The notes under the pieces are model-generated. The model saw nothing but the letters and a program-made list of their open reading frames with translations. It searched no databases and had not been told where the DNA came from. A program made the translations under genes and the position numbers. From an uncultured Hyphomonas sp. (lineage in GTDB: Bacteria; Pseudomonadota; Alphaproteobacteria; Caulobacterales; Hyphomonadaceae), in assembly GCF_963675305.1 (NCBI RefSeq), contig NZ_OY776147.1:1798001-1862000 (forward strand): 64,000 nucleotides of DNA, read 5' to 3'. Shown one piece after another: positions 27,239 to 36,185 of this stretch (the first letter of the stretch is position 1; each line of letters starts with the position of its first letter).

Positions 27239-28290
27239 CCTCCTTCGTTAAACCCAAAATCCGTAGACTGAACGAGCCGACCAACGGACTTGGCAAGACA
27301 CGCGCGGATTATGATGGCGCGATGTCTACCCTCTGCGCCGGCTGTGGCCACGACAGTGTGACCGCTGCCCTTGCCCGCTCTTTCTATGAGCTTTCGACAG
27401 ACCCGAAAGATGTCGTCAAAGTCTCCGGGATCGGTTGCTCCTCCAAGACGACGACTTACTTCCTGAAGGATGCCCACGGCGCCAACACGGTCCACGGCCG
27501 GATGCCCTCCTTCGCAACCGGCGCGGCTGCCGTGAACAAGAACCTCACCTATGTCGGCGTATCGGGCGATGGCGACAGCCTTTCCATCGGGCTCGGTCAG
27601 ATGGCTCATGCCATTCGGCGCAATGTCGATATGATCTACATGTTGGAGAACAATGGCGTATACGGACTGACGAAAGGCCAGTTTTCGGCGTCCAGCGATA
27701 TCGGCTCCAAGGCAAAAAAAGGTGCCACAAACATGCTGCCGCCGATCGATCCGGCCATCATGGCGCTCTCCATCGGCGCGACCTTCGTGGCGCGCAGTTT
27801 TTCGGGTGACAAGCAACAGCTCGTTTCCCTCATCAAGGCCGGGATCGCGCATCGGGGCTTTGCCCTGATCGACGTGATCTCCCCCTGTGTTAGCTTCAAT
27901 GACCACAAGGGGTCCACCAAGTCCTACGCCCACACATATCAATACTACCACAAGGCCGTGCACGCCGATTATGTGCCGCCGAGCGAAGAGATCACAGCCG
28001 CCTACGACGAAGGCGAAGCCATGCCGGTGGAATTGCATGATGGTGGTTCCATCATGCTTCGCAAGCTGGACGCGGACTATGACCCGACCGACCGGGCATC
28101 GGCCATGGAGAAGCTGATGCAGAGCCAGCAGACGCAGGAAATCCTGACAGGCCTGCTCTATATCGACGAATCCCGCCCGGCGATGGCAGAACACAAAAAA
28201 CTTCCGGATACGCCATTGCATTCCATCCCCTATTCGAAACTCAATCCGGGGGCGGACGCCCTTCGCAAGCTTCAGGACGAGTTCCGCTAA
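27235..28290 (+). CDS. 2-Oxoacid:acceptor oxidoreductase beta subunit
   Basis: A 351-residue thiamine pyrophosphate-binding beta subunit. LCAGCGH at residues 33-39 starts the fold and its cysteines (C34, C37) with a later one in SGIGCSSK bind a 4Fe-4S cluster; GDGDSLSIGLGQ and ENNGVYGLTKGQ hold the Mg-TPP motif. It is longer than the common 280-300 residue subunit, with extra sequence at the C-terminus after residue 260. It closes a three-gene operon with ATGA overlaps, and no clear terminator is seen before the protease gene 78 bases on. Confidence 0.9.
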   Translation: MTSFVKPKIRRLNEPTNGLGKTRADYDGAMSTLCAGCGHDSVTAALARSFYELSTDPKDVVKVSGIGCSSKTTTYFLKDAHGANTVHGRMPSFATGAAAVNKNLTYVGVSGDGDSLSIGLGQMAHAIRRNVDMIYMLENNGVYGLTKGQFSASSDIGSKAKKGATNMLPPIDPAIMALSIGATFVARSFSGDKQQLVSLIKAGIAHRGFALIDVISPCVSFNDHKGSTKSYAHTYQYYHKAVHADYVPPSEEITAAYDEGEAMPVELHDGGSIMLRKLDADYDPTDRASAMEKLMQSQQTQEILTGLLYIDESRPAMAEHKKLPDTPLHSIPYSKLNPGADALRKLQDEFR

Positions 28291-28367
28291 ACGCCTTCTC
28301 AGGCTGGCATGCGGCGAAAGGCCTGTTACACTCATCCAATCAGAAACGTTCCGGGTGGGAGTGTGAC

Positions 28368-29882
28368 GTGCAGCTAGCTCAGATCCTAAGGCGCCTGACC
28401 GGGCTCGCCCTGCTTGCGGTCGCCGCCTGTGCCTCCCCTTCATCGGCACAATCGGCTGATTTCCCGGAGGAAGACCCGGCCTGGCCGCGAACGGAATTCA
28501 CGATTTCAGATGGTTCAGCCGGGACGAAAGGATTCAATACCCAACCTGCACGCAAGGAAGACTGGCCATTTTTCGCTGCCCTTCGCGGGACGCGTGAAGG
28601 TGTCGTCACCTATGACTGCGGTGGCACGGCCATCTCGCCCGAATGGGTCCTGACAGCGGCGCACTGTGTGGAAGGTGCCTCGGCAAACACGTCAGGGCGG
28701 TGGGAGCGGCCAGGCTCTGGTCAGCTGCAGATTGTGCTCGGCGCCAAAGACCTGACAGCCGTTACCAGCGCGAATGTCTATAACGCAGTGGACGTACGGA
28801 TCGCCCCCAGCTTCACGCGCGGCGGCCAGAACAAGGTTCCCGTGAATGACATCGCTCTGGTCCGGCTGGACAGGTCTTGGAACGGTCCCGTCGCACGGCT
28901 GTCCGCCAGCAGCGCGTCGGACGTCGACCGCTTCTTCGGCCCCGCCTACTTTGCCGGTTTCGGCAAGACCGACATGCGGCAGCAAAAGCCGGAGTCCTAC
29001 ACGTCAGCGGAAGGCCCCTTCGCCGCGTACACCAGCATTCTCGGCAATGCGATGATCCCGACGCGCAGCCCGGACGCCTGCAGCAATGATTACGAAGTGG
29101 AAGCCTATGACAGCGCCAGCATGATCTGCGCCGGATATGACACCGGAATTATCGACTCCTGCCAGGGCGACAGCGGCGGCCCGCTCATCGCCAGGGACTT
29201 CGCTGGCAGGGTCTACCAGATCGGCATTGTCAGCTTCGGGGAGAGTTGTGGCGTGCGGGGCAAGCCGGCTGTCTATACGCGCGTATCCGGCTTCAAGGAT
29301 TTCGTGCTGTCCGTCGTGCCCGACGCTGCTTTCGTGGACGCCAAGCCGGAAAAGACCGTCTACATGACGAAAGCCGGGCTTGAAAATCTGATCCGGACGC
29401 TCAAACCCGCCGACGGCAAAATTGGCATCCGTATCAATGACGGCGCTTCGACATTCCGGTCCGGGGAACGGGTCCGGATATTTGTCGACCCTTCGATAAA
29501 GGGCCGCCTCTGGGTCTTTGATCTCGATCCGTCCGGCACCGTCAGCTGCCTCTTCCCCTGCAATGCGGGCGAAGTCGACACGGCACTTGTCGAGCCCGGC
29601 CAGTCTGTCGTTCTGCCACCCGGAGGGGTCTCGATCAGCGTGTCACCGCCGACCGTCCCTGGCAAAAGCACGCTGGCCGCGTTCGTCCTGCCGGAACGCA
29701 TGGCCCTGATCGGTGATACGCTGCCCGATCTCAGCCGCACCAAGGGGCCGATCAGGACGGTGTGGCAGTCTTACTCCGACATCCTCGTGTTTGAAGTCCG
29801 GGACGCAATGTCAGATTCCTCCCCTTCCGATCCCTATGCCAATACCGGCATGGGCTTGGTCACATATAGCGTCAGCGAGTGA
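28368..29882 (+). CDS. Trypsin-like serine protease with C-terminal DUF4384-like domain, lipoprotein
   Basis: A 504-residue protein starting with GTG at 28368 after GGGAG. Residues 1-20 are a signal peptide with lipobox VAAC (C21), so it is likely a lipoprotein. The protease domain runs about 60-315 with H99 (LTAAHC), D161 (NDIALVRL) and S269 (CQGDSGGP), a full catalytic triad; D263 six before the serine gives trypsin-type Arg/Lys preference. Unlike its neighbour it has no IVNG-like activation motif. Residues about 345-450 look like DUF4384 (GRLWVFDLDPSGTVSCLFP). The next gene overlaps by four bases and encodes a paralogue of the same length. Confidence 0.85.
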   Translation: MQLAQILRRLTGLALLAVAACASPSSAQSADFPEEDPAWPRTEFTISDGSAGTKGFNTQPARKEDWPFFAALRGTREGVVTYDCGGTAISPEWVLTAAHCVEGASANTSGRWERPGSGQLQIVLGAKDLTAVTSANVYNAVDVRIAPSFTRGGQNKVPVNDIALVRLDRSWNGPVARLSASSASDVDRFFGPAYFAGFGKTDMRQQKPESYTSAEGPFAAYTSILGNAMIPTRSPDACSNDYEVEAYDSASMICAGYDTGIIDSCQGDSGGPLIARDFAGRVYQIGIVSFGESCGVRGKPAVYTRVSGFKDFVLSVVPDAAFVDAKPEKTVYMTKAGLENLIRTLKPADGKIGIRINDGASTFRSGERVRIFVDPSIKGRLWVFDLDPSGTVSCLFPCNAGEVDTALVEPGQSVVLPPGGVSISVSPPTVPGKSTLAAFVLPERMALIGDTLPDLSRTKGPIRTVWQSYSDILVFEVRDAMSDSSPSDPYANTGMGLVTYSVSE

Positions 29883-31393
29883 GTCCCGTGATGAAGAGTT
29901 TCATGCGCCTGTCTGTTGTTATCGCTGCAGTTCTGGGGCTTGCAACGGCATGCCAAACCAGGCCCGAAGATGCCCCGAGCGAGACGCAACTCGCATGGAC
30001 CAGTACGCTCGACGCAGATGCCCGCGCCTCTGACCGCATCGTCAACGGAGACCGCTCCTCGCTGGCGCAGTGGCCCTATATCGCCGTTCTGCGGCACGAG
30101 ACGCGGAGCGGGCGGCTGCAGTATTTCTGTGGCGGCTCATTCGTCGCCCGCCGCTGGGTGCTGACCGCAGCGCATTGTTTCGAAGGAGAATCCCGCAGGC
30201 TGGAGGACCGCTGGGAGTGGAGCCCCCGCGCAAAACTCGAAGTCGTCGGGGGCACGGACGACCTCGGCGCCGGTGACGGAACCGTGTTTGAAGTGGACTC
30301 CGTCATGATCCATCCGGACTATAAGCCGACTATGGAAGTCTCACCCGGTGTCTGGGAGGGCTCCGAGAATGACGTTGCACTGGTCCGGATCGGACGCACA
30401 TGGACCGGCCAGCTGGCCCGACTCTCATCCGGCGGCCCATCCGACAGCGACGCGAATGGCGCCCGCGCCTTCGTGGCCGGTTTCGGGAAGCAGGCAGATT
30501 CCGGCGCGCAGGCGAGGCTGGAGACATTCCGCATCGGCGCCACTGACCGCACGGGTCAGGCCGGTTCGCGCTACCTCTACCACGCCATGCTGCCCATGAA
30601 GCCGCCGGAGGTCTGCGGCGCGCAATATGCGGATCTGGCCTATGACGGCAGCACGCAGATCTGCGCTGGCCGCAAGTTCGGCGGCACCGACAGCTGCCAG
30701 GGCGACAGCGGCGGCCCGCTGGTCGCACTGGATGCGAGTGAGCGCACCTATCAGGTCGGCATTGTCAGCTATGGTTTCGAATGCGCTGCAGCGAAATCCG
30801 AAGGCGTCTACACCCGTGTCTCCCCCTATCGCGACTGGATCGAGACGACCGCGCGCGGTGCGATGTTCGTGGATGCAGATCCCGAACAGGTATTCGTGGC
30901 GACGGCCGAAACCATGGAAGCCATGGCCCGGGTGCTGGGCCCGACCAGCGACCAGATAGACCTGTCCGTCACGCAGGAAGGCGAAGGAGGCAATGCCGCA
31001 CTGAACATAGCGGTGACGCCCAAAATCGACGGGCGGCTCATTGTCTTCGAACTCGAGCATTCAGGCCGGATCAACACCTACTTTCCAAACGACCGGACGC
31101 CGGAGGAAAATGCCATTGTCAAAGCCGGGCAAACCGTCCGCCTGCCGGAAGTTCCGTGGATGGTCATCCCCCCGGCAGAAGGCGGCGCCACCATCTATGC
31201 TTTCGTCATTCCGGAAAGCGTTGCCTTCGCCGGTGACCTTCTGCCAACGCCAGCGCGGATGCGGACCGTCGCCGAAGAGGCGCAGCCGGAGCGGGAGCCC
31301 ATCGACTTTGCAACCCGCATGCTGACGGAAGTCGCCAACCGGTCCAGTGAAGGTGGCCTGTCAGATTGGGCTGCGGCGACCGCGACTTACTGA
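29879..31393 (+). CDS. Second trypsin-like serine protease with DUF4384-like domain, lipoprotein
   Basis: A 504-residue paralogue of the preceding protease (GTG at 29879 overlapping its stop; ATG 29891 is also possible). The N-terminus is a lipoprotein-like signal ending ATAC (C25). RIVNG at residues 53-57 fits a trypsin zymogen cleavage site, H99, D165 and S277 form the triad and D271 sets trypsin specificity. C-terminal residues about 360-455 carry the DUF4384-like fold (GRLIVFELEHSGRINTYFPND). Its 3' end overlaps that of the convergent lipoprotein by seven bases. A tandem duplication followed by divergence best explains the pair. Confidence 0.85.
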   Translation: MSPVMKSFMRLSVVIAAVLGLATACQTRPEDAPSETQLAWTSTLDADARASDRIVNGDRSSLAQWPYIAVLRHETRSGRLQYFCGGSFVARRWVLTAAHCFEGESRRLEDRWEWSPRAKLEVVGGTDDLGAGDGTVFEVDSVMIHPDYKPTMEVSPGVWEGSENDVALVRIGRTWTGQLARLSSGGPSDSDANGARAFVAGFGKQADSGAQARLETFRIGATDRTGQAGSRYLYHAMLPMKPPEVCGAQYADLAYDGSTQICAGRKFGGTDSCQGDSGGPLVALDASERTYQVGIVSYGFECAAAKSEGVYTRVSPYRDWIETTARGAMFVDADPEQVFVATAETMEAMARVLGPTSDQIDLSVTQEGEGGNAALNIAVTPKIDGRLIVFELEHSGRINTYFPNDRTPEENAIVKAGQTVRLPEVPWMVIPPAEGGATIYAFVIPESVAFAGDLLPTPARMRTVAEEAQPEREPIDFATRMLTEVANRSSEGGLSDWAAATATY

Positions 31394-32628
31394 TCGTCAC
31401 CGAGTTCGGCGGCCAGCAATTCCTCAAGCTTTAGGTCGGCCTGTTCGAGCAAATCGTTCGCCGCATCGATTTCGTCCATCGGCTTCGGCCCGCGCCAGTT
31501 GAGGTGCCGCTCAATATCGAACAAGGCATCTTCGACATCGTCCTGCGCCGGGATCAGGTAATCCGATGTGAGACCGTCCTGAGCGAGCGTCCGGCGAAGG
31601 TCCAGCACAGCGCGCCGCAGGGAACGTTCCAGCGTGCGCTGTGTGAGCAGCTCATCTGTGCGCTCTTCTTCGTCGGCTTCCCGGGCGCCGTCCTTGTCGA
31701 TCTGCCTGCGAAGTTCCTCCTCGGCGGCAGCCTGAACTGCGTTGGACCGCAACAGAGACCCGACATCGGACAGAAGCGGATCGCCCCGTTTGAGTTCCAG
31801 GACATCGACGAATAGGTTGAAGATACCCGAATCACGGTCGACGCCCGAATAGTCGAGCGGCATCCACCCTGTTTCGAGTCCCGCCGCCGCCGCGCCCGAT
31901 ATATATTGTCCACGCTTCAACTCAGGAAATTTGAAGACACCCCGGGCAAAGCCAGACGCGTCATGAAACTCGACCGCCCCTTCAGGCGTGAACTGAACAT
32001 AGGTGCGCGGTTCAGGCCGTTCGAAATCCAGAACCAGAAGATAGTCGCGGGAATCGTAGCGCGCCTGGCGCTCGAACTCGTTTGACACGACTTTAAGAAG
32101 CTCTCCGGAAAAATAGCCAGACAGCTCATCATCCGGAACGAGACGGATCTCGGCATAAAATGAAGGCCGGGAGACAAGCCCCAGCCGGTTCCACTCTGCC
32201 AGGAACTCCGGCGGCGCATTGCCGAAGGCTGGTCCGGACGGGTCGAACCCTTCGCGGATCACATGAACGCACGCCGCGTTGCGATTGAATTCCATCATGT
32301 CCGGGCTGGTGAACAGTTTCCCGCTGACAACGCCCGTGCTGCGGTCGATCTTCGGGGCGCCCATCTGCTGCAGCCAGGCACCAACAGAATCAAACGCCAG
32401 CATGCCGGCCTGAAGGGCCAGTTCCTGCCCGAAGCCCAGCGTACGATCGCCCGGCCCGCGGGTGTCTTCCGGCAAACACGCATCATCCAGCATGACCCGC
32501 AGGTCGGAGCCCATACCGTCCGAAACGACCGGTGGCCGTGTATTGATGCTTCTTGTCAGACACCCGGTCAGCGCGGTGCACGCACCAATCATCGCCGTGA
32601 ACGCCAGCAGGCTGCGCCTATTTCCCAC
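31387..32628 (-). CDS. Unrecognised 413-residue lipoprotein
   Basis: I do not recognise the family. The GTG at 32628 is preceded by GAGGAG nine bases away; an ATG at 32697 would extend the protein without a ribosome binding site. The first 22 residues are a signal peptide ending LTGC, a good lipobox. The middle is a soluble mixed domain with a run of acidic and aromatic residues (DSRDYLLVLDFERPEPRTYVQF), and the last 130 residues are rich in Glu, Asp, Arg and Leu with a coiled-coil look. It faces the two trypsin-like lipoprotein genes and overlaps the second by seven bases, so it may share their envelope niche. Confidence 0.6.
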   Translation of the reverse strand: MGNRRSLLAFTAMIGACTALTGCLTRSINTRPPVVSDGMGSDLRVMLDDACLPEDTRGPGDRTLGFGQELALQAGMLAFDSVGAWLQQMGAPKIDRSTGVVSGKLFTSPDMMEFNRNAACVHVIREGFDPSGPAFGNAPPEFLAEWNRLGLVSRPSFYAEIRLVPDDELSGYFSGELLKVVSNEFERQARYDSRDYLLVLDFERPEPRTYVQFTPEGAVEFHDASGFARGVFKFPELKRGQYISGAAAAGLETGWMPLDYSGVDRDSGIFNLFVDVLELKRGDPLLSDVGSLLRSNAVQAAAEEELRRQIDKDGAREADEEERTDELLTQRTLERSLRRAVLDLRRTLAQDGLTSDYLIPAQDDVEDALFDIERHLNWRGPKPMDEIDAANDLLEQADLKLEELLAAELGDDQ

Positions 32629-32943
32629 GACCCGACTCCTCACTCTAAACCGGTCTGCCCTGTACCGGACACGCCCCGCTTTCCCCTGAGAAATCAATTC
32701 ACAACAGAATTAGGGCCACCGCAACCATAACCGTGCCGGGATATGACATTCTGAATGCCAGTCACGCTTCGCCCGGCATGTTGCGCCCGGATCGGTTTCA
32801 CCTCTGAAGCGACGATTTCCGGTCAGGCTTTCCCCATTGAGGGCCTGATGCGTGAAAGTCACACCCGGCATTGATCCTTCAAAATAATCAATTGGTCTAA
32901 TCGCCACAGAATTGACTTCCGGCGAACAACGTGTTCATTCAAT

Positions 32944-32959
32944 TTCAACAAGCGTTGAA
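32944..32959. promoter_or_regulatory. Palindromic operator, copy 1
   Basis: TTCAACAAGCGTTGAA: half-sites TTCAAC and GTTGAA spaced by four bases, 49 bases before the TonB receptor start. The exact reverse complement is found between the tetR and hydrolase genes (36186-36201), which marks it as the likely target of the TetR regulator encoded between them. Confidence 0.75.
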
Positions 32960-32963
32960 TTTA

Positions 32964-32979
32964 CTCAACAATCGTTGAA
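32964..32979. promoter_or_regulatory. Palindromic operator, copy 2
   Basis: CTCAACAATCGTTGAA: a one-mismatch half-site version of the same palindrome, starting exactly 20 bases after copy 1, so both sites would face the same side of the helix. It lies 29 bases before the TonB receptor ATG. Confidence 0.7.
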
Positions 32980-33008
32980 GTGACGCGATCCATCAGGGAG
33001 GAATTAGG

Positions 33009-35294
33009 ATGCACCCGAAAACCAGACTCGCATTGTATGCGCTCGCCGCGACGGCCTTGACCCCCGTTATGCCCGCCTGGGCACAGGACACCGGCGATCA
33101 GGAAGACACGACTCGCAAACTGGGCCCCGTCACGGTTACCGCGCAACGGCGCGAAGAAGACCTTCTGGACGTGCCCCTGTCCGTCACAGCCATCGGCTCC
33201 GAGCGCCTGGAACTCACCGGCGCGGTCGATATCACCTCCATCCAGCGCTCCACTCCGAACGCCACGATTGAAGTCGCACGCGGATCGAACTCGACGCTGA
33301 TCGCCTTCATCCGCGGTGTCGGCCAGCAAGACCCGCTCTGGGGCTTCGAGCCGGGCGTCGGCCTCTATGTCGATGACGTCTACATCGCCCGCCCTCAGGG
33401 CGCGATCCTCGACATTTTCGACGTCGAGCGCGTTGAAGTTCTGCGCGGCCCGCAAGGCACGCTTTATGGACGCAACACAATTGGCGGCGCGATCAAATAT
33501 GTGACGAAGCCGCTGGGCGGCGAACCGGACCTGAAGGTCAAGGCCAATCTCGGCAGCTACAGCCAGGCCGACGTCATCGTATCCGGCTCCACACCGCTCA
33601 GCGACACGTTCGCCGTTGGCGGCGCCATCGCGAAGTACACGCGAGACGGTTACGGCAAGAACCTCAATACAGGCGCTGAGCATTACAACAAGGACCTGCT
33701 GGCCTATCGCCTCAGCGCCGAATGGACCCCGACGGACGATTTCTCGCTCCGGTTCGCTTATGACAAGTCCGAAGACGACTCCAATGCGAAGCACGGCCAT
33801 CGCCTCCTTCCGAGTGCAGACGGCACGATCCCGGTTACCAGCGATGTTTACGACACCCGCGCCGGTATTGGTGACGACAACTCGGTCGAGACGGAAGGCT
33901 ACTCTCTGACGGCTCAGTGGGACGTGAACGACATCGTCACCCTGAAATCGATCACGGCCTATCGCGAAGGCTCCACCATTACGCCCATCGACTTCGACGC
34001 CCTGCCCCAGCCGGACTTCGATGTGCCTGCGTACTACAATGATGATCAGTTCTCGCAGGAATTCCAGCTTCTCTACAATAACGGCCCGCTGAGCGGCGTT
34101 GCCGGCATTTACTACCTGGATGGCAATGCTGACGGCGCCTTTGACGTCATCCTCAGCTCCCTTGGCCTCTCGATCTACCAGGGGGGCGCGCAGGAGAAAG
34201 AGAACTTCTCCATCTATGGCGACTTCACCTACGAACTGAACGACAAGTGGAGCGTGTCGCTTGGCGGCCGCTACACCGAAGACAAGACGACGGCTGACGT
34301 TCTCCGTGAAGCCTGGCTTGGCCTCGGAACAGGGTCGTTCGATCCGTCGAACACGACGTCCGTTTTCCTCGTCACCCAGACCGACTATCAGGGCGTCGAG
34401 CGGAAGGACGACCAGTTCACGCCGCGCGTGTCCGTATCTTACAAGCCGACTGACGACCTGAACCTCTACGCAACCTACGCACAGGGCTTCAAGGCAGGCG
34501 GCTTCGACCCGCGGGCCCGTGAAGACCTCGACCCGACCGGCCTCTCCCGCCAGGGCTTTGGCCCGGAACAGGTCGACTCCTACGAGTTGGGGATGAAAGG
34601 CTCGTTCTTCGATGACAGCCTCTTGCTCAACACGGCCGTGTTCTTTGCGGACTATACGGATCAGCAGATCACCGTTCAGAGCGGCGCAGACACCGACAAT
34701 GACGGCGTCAACGACACGTTCGTATCGTCCGTGTTCAACGCTGGCGCGTCCGAATACAAAGGCCTGGAAATCGAGGGCACCTGGTTTGCCACCGACAACC
34801 TGACCCTGTTCGCAACGCTCGGCTATATCGACGCCCAGATCAATGAGATCCTGTCTGGCGGCGTCAACGTCGCCGACGCATTCGTGACGCAGAACACGCC
34901 GGAACTGCAGGGCCAGATTTCCGCGAACTATAACTTTGACCTAGGCGCAGACCGCGGAGACCTCTCTCTGACCGGGACAGTGTCCGGCCGTGACGAGTAC
35001 TATCTGTTCAACGTTCCGAACGAAGGCTTCCCGGCCGGTCAGAACGCAATCTTCCCGGGCGGCGGACCGAAGCTGGATCCGTCTGGTTACTACCTCTTCG
35101 ACCTCAGCGCCGTCTGGACTTCGCCCTCCGGCAAGTACCGGGTTGGCGCGCATGGCCGGAACCTGACTGATCAGGAGTACCGCGTGGCAGCCTATAACTT
35201 CGTCACGCCGAGCCAGCTCGGTCTTGATGCCGCCTACTCGGCCTTCTACGGCCCGCCGCGGACCTTCACTGTTTCGCTGTCAGCTGACTTCTAA
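33009..35294 (+). CDS. TonB-dependent outer-membrane receptor
   Basis: A 761-residue receptor. A signal peptide ending PAWAQD is followed by the TonB-box-like segment PVTVTAQRREEDLLDVP (about residues 39-55), the plug domain (FIRGVGQQDPLW, VGLYVDDVYIARPQG, DIFDVERVEVLRGPQGTLYGRN) and a beta-barrel that ends in Phe. It belongs to the large group of alphaproteobacterial receptors with TAQRREEDLLDVPLS-like starts that take up siderophores, aromatic or terpenoid-like compounds. The ATG follows AGGGAGGAATT. Two operators precede it; a terminator hairpin lies after it. The ligand is unknown; the neighbouring hydrolase suggests an ester or lactone (inference). Confidence 0.92.
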   Translation: MHPKTRLALYALAATALTPVMPAWAQDTGDQEDTTRKLGPVTVTAQRREEDLLDVPLSVTAIGSERLELTGAVDITSIQRSTPNATIEVARGSNSTLIAFIRGVGQQDPLWGFEPGVGLYVDDVYIARPQGAILDIFDVERVEVLRGPQGTLYGRNTIGGAIKYVTKPLGGEPDLKVKANLGSYSQADVIVSGSTPLSDTFAVGGAIAKYTRDGYGKNLNTGAEHYNKDLLAYRLSAEWTPTDDFSLRFAYDKSEDDSNAKHGHRLLPSADGTIPVTSDVYDTRAGIGDDNSVETEGYSLTAQWDVNDIVTLKSITAYREGSTITPIDFDALPQPDFDVPAYYNDDQFSQEFQLLYNNGPLSGVAGIYYLDGNADGAFDVILSSLGLSIYQGGAQEKENFSIYGDFTYELNDKWSVSLGGRYTEDKTTADVLREAWLGLGTGSFDPSNTTSVFLVTQTDYQGVERKDDQFTPRVSVSYKPTDDLNLYATYAQGFKAGGFDPRAREDLDPTGLSRQGFGPEQVDSYELGMKGSFFDDSLLLNTAVFFADYTDQQITVQSGADTDNDGVNDTFVSSVFNAGASEYKGLEIEGTWFATDNLTLFATLGYIDAQINEILSGGVNVADAFVTQNTPELQGQISANYNFDLGADRGDLSLTGTVSGRDEYYLFNVPNEGFPAGQNAIFPGGGPKLDPSGYYLFDLSAVWTSPSGKYRVGAHGRNLTDQEYRVAAYNFVTPSQLGLDAAYSAFYGPPRTFTVSLSADF

Positions 35295-35300
35295 GCGGAT

Positions 35301-35326
35301 GGCGGGGGCAGCTTGCTGTCTCCGCC
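35301..35326 (+). terminator. Stable hairpin just after the TonB receptor gene
   Basis: GGCGGGGGCAGC pairs with GCTGTCTCCGCC (two G-T wobbles), starting seven bases after the stop. There is no T-run, so it may protect the mRNA 3' end and cooperate with the true terminator at 35389. Confidence 0.5.
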
Positions 35327-35376
35327 ACCGATCATGACTTCCGTTATCGCTCAGATACGGACGCGTCATTCCTCCT

Positions 35377-36078
35377 TCAACGACGCGCGGACGGCCCTTT
35401 GCGGGGCCGTCCTTTTTTATCCGCTGTCATCTGCTTACGGAATGCTTCAAATCCGGCCGTGGTGAACTGCACCATGTGCTCGCAGGCATCCATCAGGTCG
35501 CTGGAACGGCACGAGCCGCCAGAGAGATGATCAATACGTCCGGTCTGGGCGAATGTCAGCGTCAGGGCGCCTGACAGGCAATGATAGCCCCAGTACAGAT
35601 CCCGATCCTCAACGCCCGGCAGCGCGAGACGGAGCGCGTCCATGAAGCGGTAAACGAGCGGATCGAAGAACTGGGTCATCAGTTGCCCGCCCCATTCGGG
35701 CGAGTTGTTCACATATGCGATGAGGGCGTAATAGTTTTTCCAGCCCTCTTCCTCGACCTGCTCTCCCGTCAGCATCGGCTCGAGATAGGCGCGGATAATC
35801 GCTTCGACACTCGGCGCCTGATCGCTTTCCACAAGACATTGGTCCAACTGATCCAGACGGGCCTTGTTGAGAATTTCAGCGCGCCGGAACAGAACCGCAT
35901 CGAACAGGTCGCGCTTCGGGCCGAAATAGTAATTGGGCAAAGCGAGGTCGACCCCCGCACGCCTGGCGATTGCCCGCAATGTCACGCCGTCATAGCCGTG
36001 CTTTGCGAACTGTTCCTCAGCCGCATCGAGAATAGCGGTCCGCCGGTCCAGTCGGGGTTCTGTTTTGTTCACACTCAT
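35377..36078 (-). CDS. TetR-family transcriptional regulator
   Basis: A 233-residue TetR regulator. The helix-turn-helix is at about residues 14-60 (ILDAAEEQFAKHGYDGVTLRAIARRAG, then YYFGPKRDLFDAV), and the ligand domain resembles the group with a YDxxxR/YxxxE helical core. It is placed between a TonB receptor and the divergent hydrolase-MFS operon, and the palindrome TTCAACGCTTGTTGAA stands 108 bases upstream of its own start. It should control itself, the hydrolase operon and the receptor. Its last residues (KKGRPRKGPSARR) are encoded by the DNA of the receptor's terminator. Confidence 0.9.
   Translation of the reverse strand: MSVNKTEPRLDRRTAILDAAEEQFAKHGYDGVTLRAIARRAGVDLALPNYYFGPKRDLFDAVLFRRAEILNKARLDQLDQCLVESDQAPSVEAIIRAYLEPMLTGEQVEEEGWKNYYALIAYVNNSPEWGGQLMTQFFDPLVYRFMDALRLALPGVEDRDLYWGYHCLSGALTLTFAQTGRIDHLSGGSCRSSDLMDACEHMVQFTTAGFEAFRKQMTADKKGRPRKGPSARR
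35389..35418 (+). terminator. Rho-independent terminator inside the 3' end of tetR
   Basis: GGACGGCCC (35389-35397) pairs perfectly with GGGCCGTCC (35404-35412) and is followed by six T on the plus strand. It ends the TonB receptor transcript while its template encodes the last codons of the convergent tetR gene. Confidence 0.85.
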
Positions 36079-36185
36079 ACAACGCTAGTAGACTGCACAC
36101 TCAGGGAGATCAACGATACCCCTAGGTGACATACCCAGGGCCCTCACCAAGCTTATGCTTGCCATCTCCTCAGGAATAGTCCAAT

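Larger units (their letters stand above)
32629..33008 (+). other. Intergenic region upstream of the TonB receptor
   Basis: About 380 bases without a plausible gene. The half nearest the receptor gene is AT-richer and contains two palindromic operators at 32944-32959 and 32964-32979, so this is the receptor's control region. The far half serves as the leader of the divergent lipoprotein gene; no other element is seen. Confidence 0.6.
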
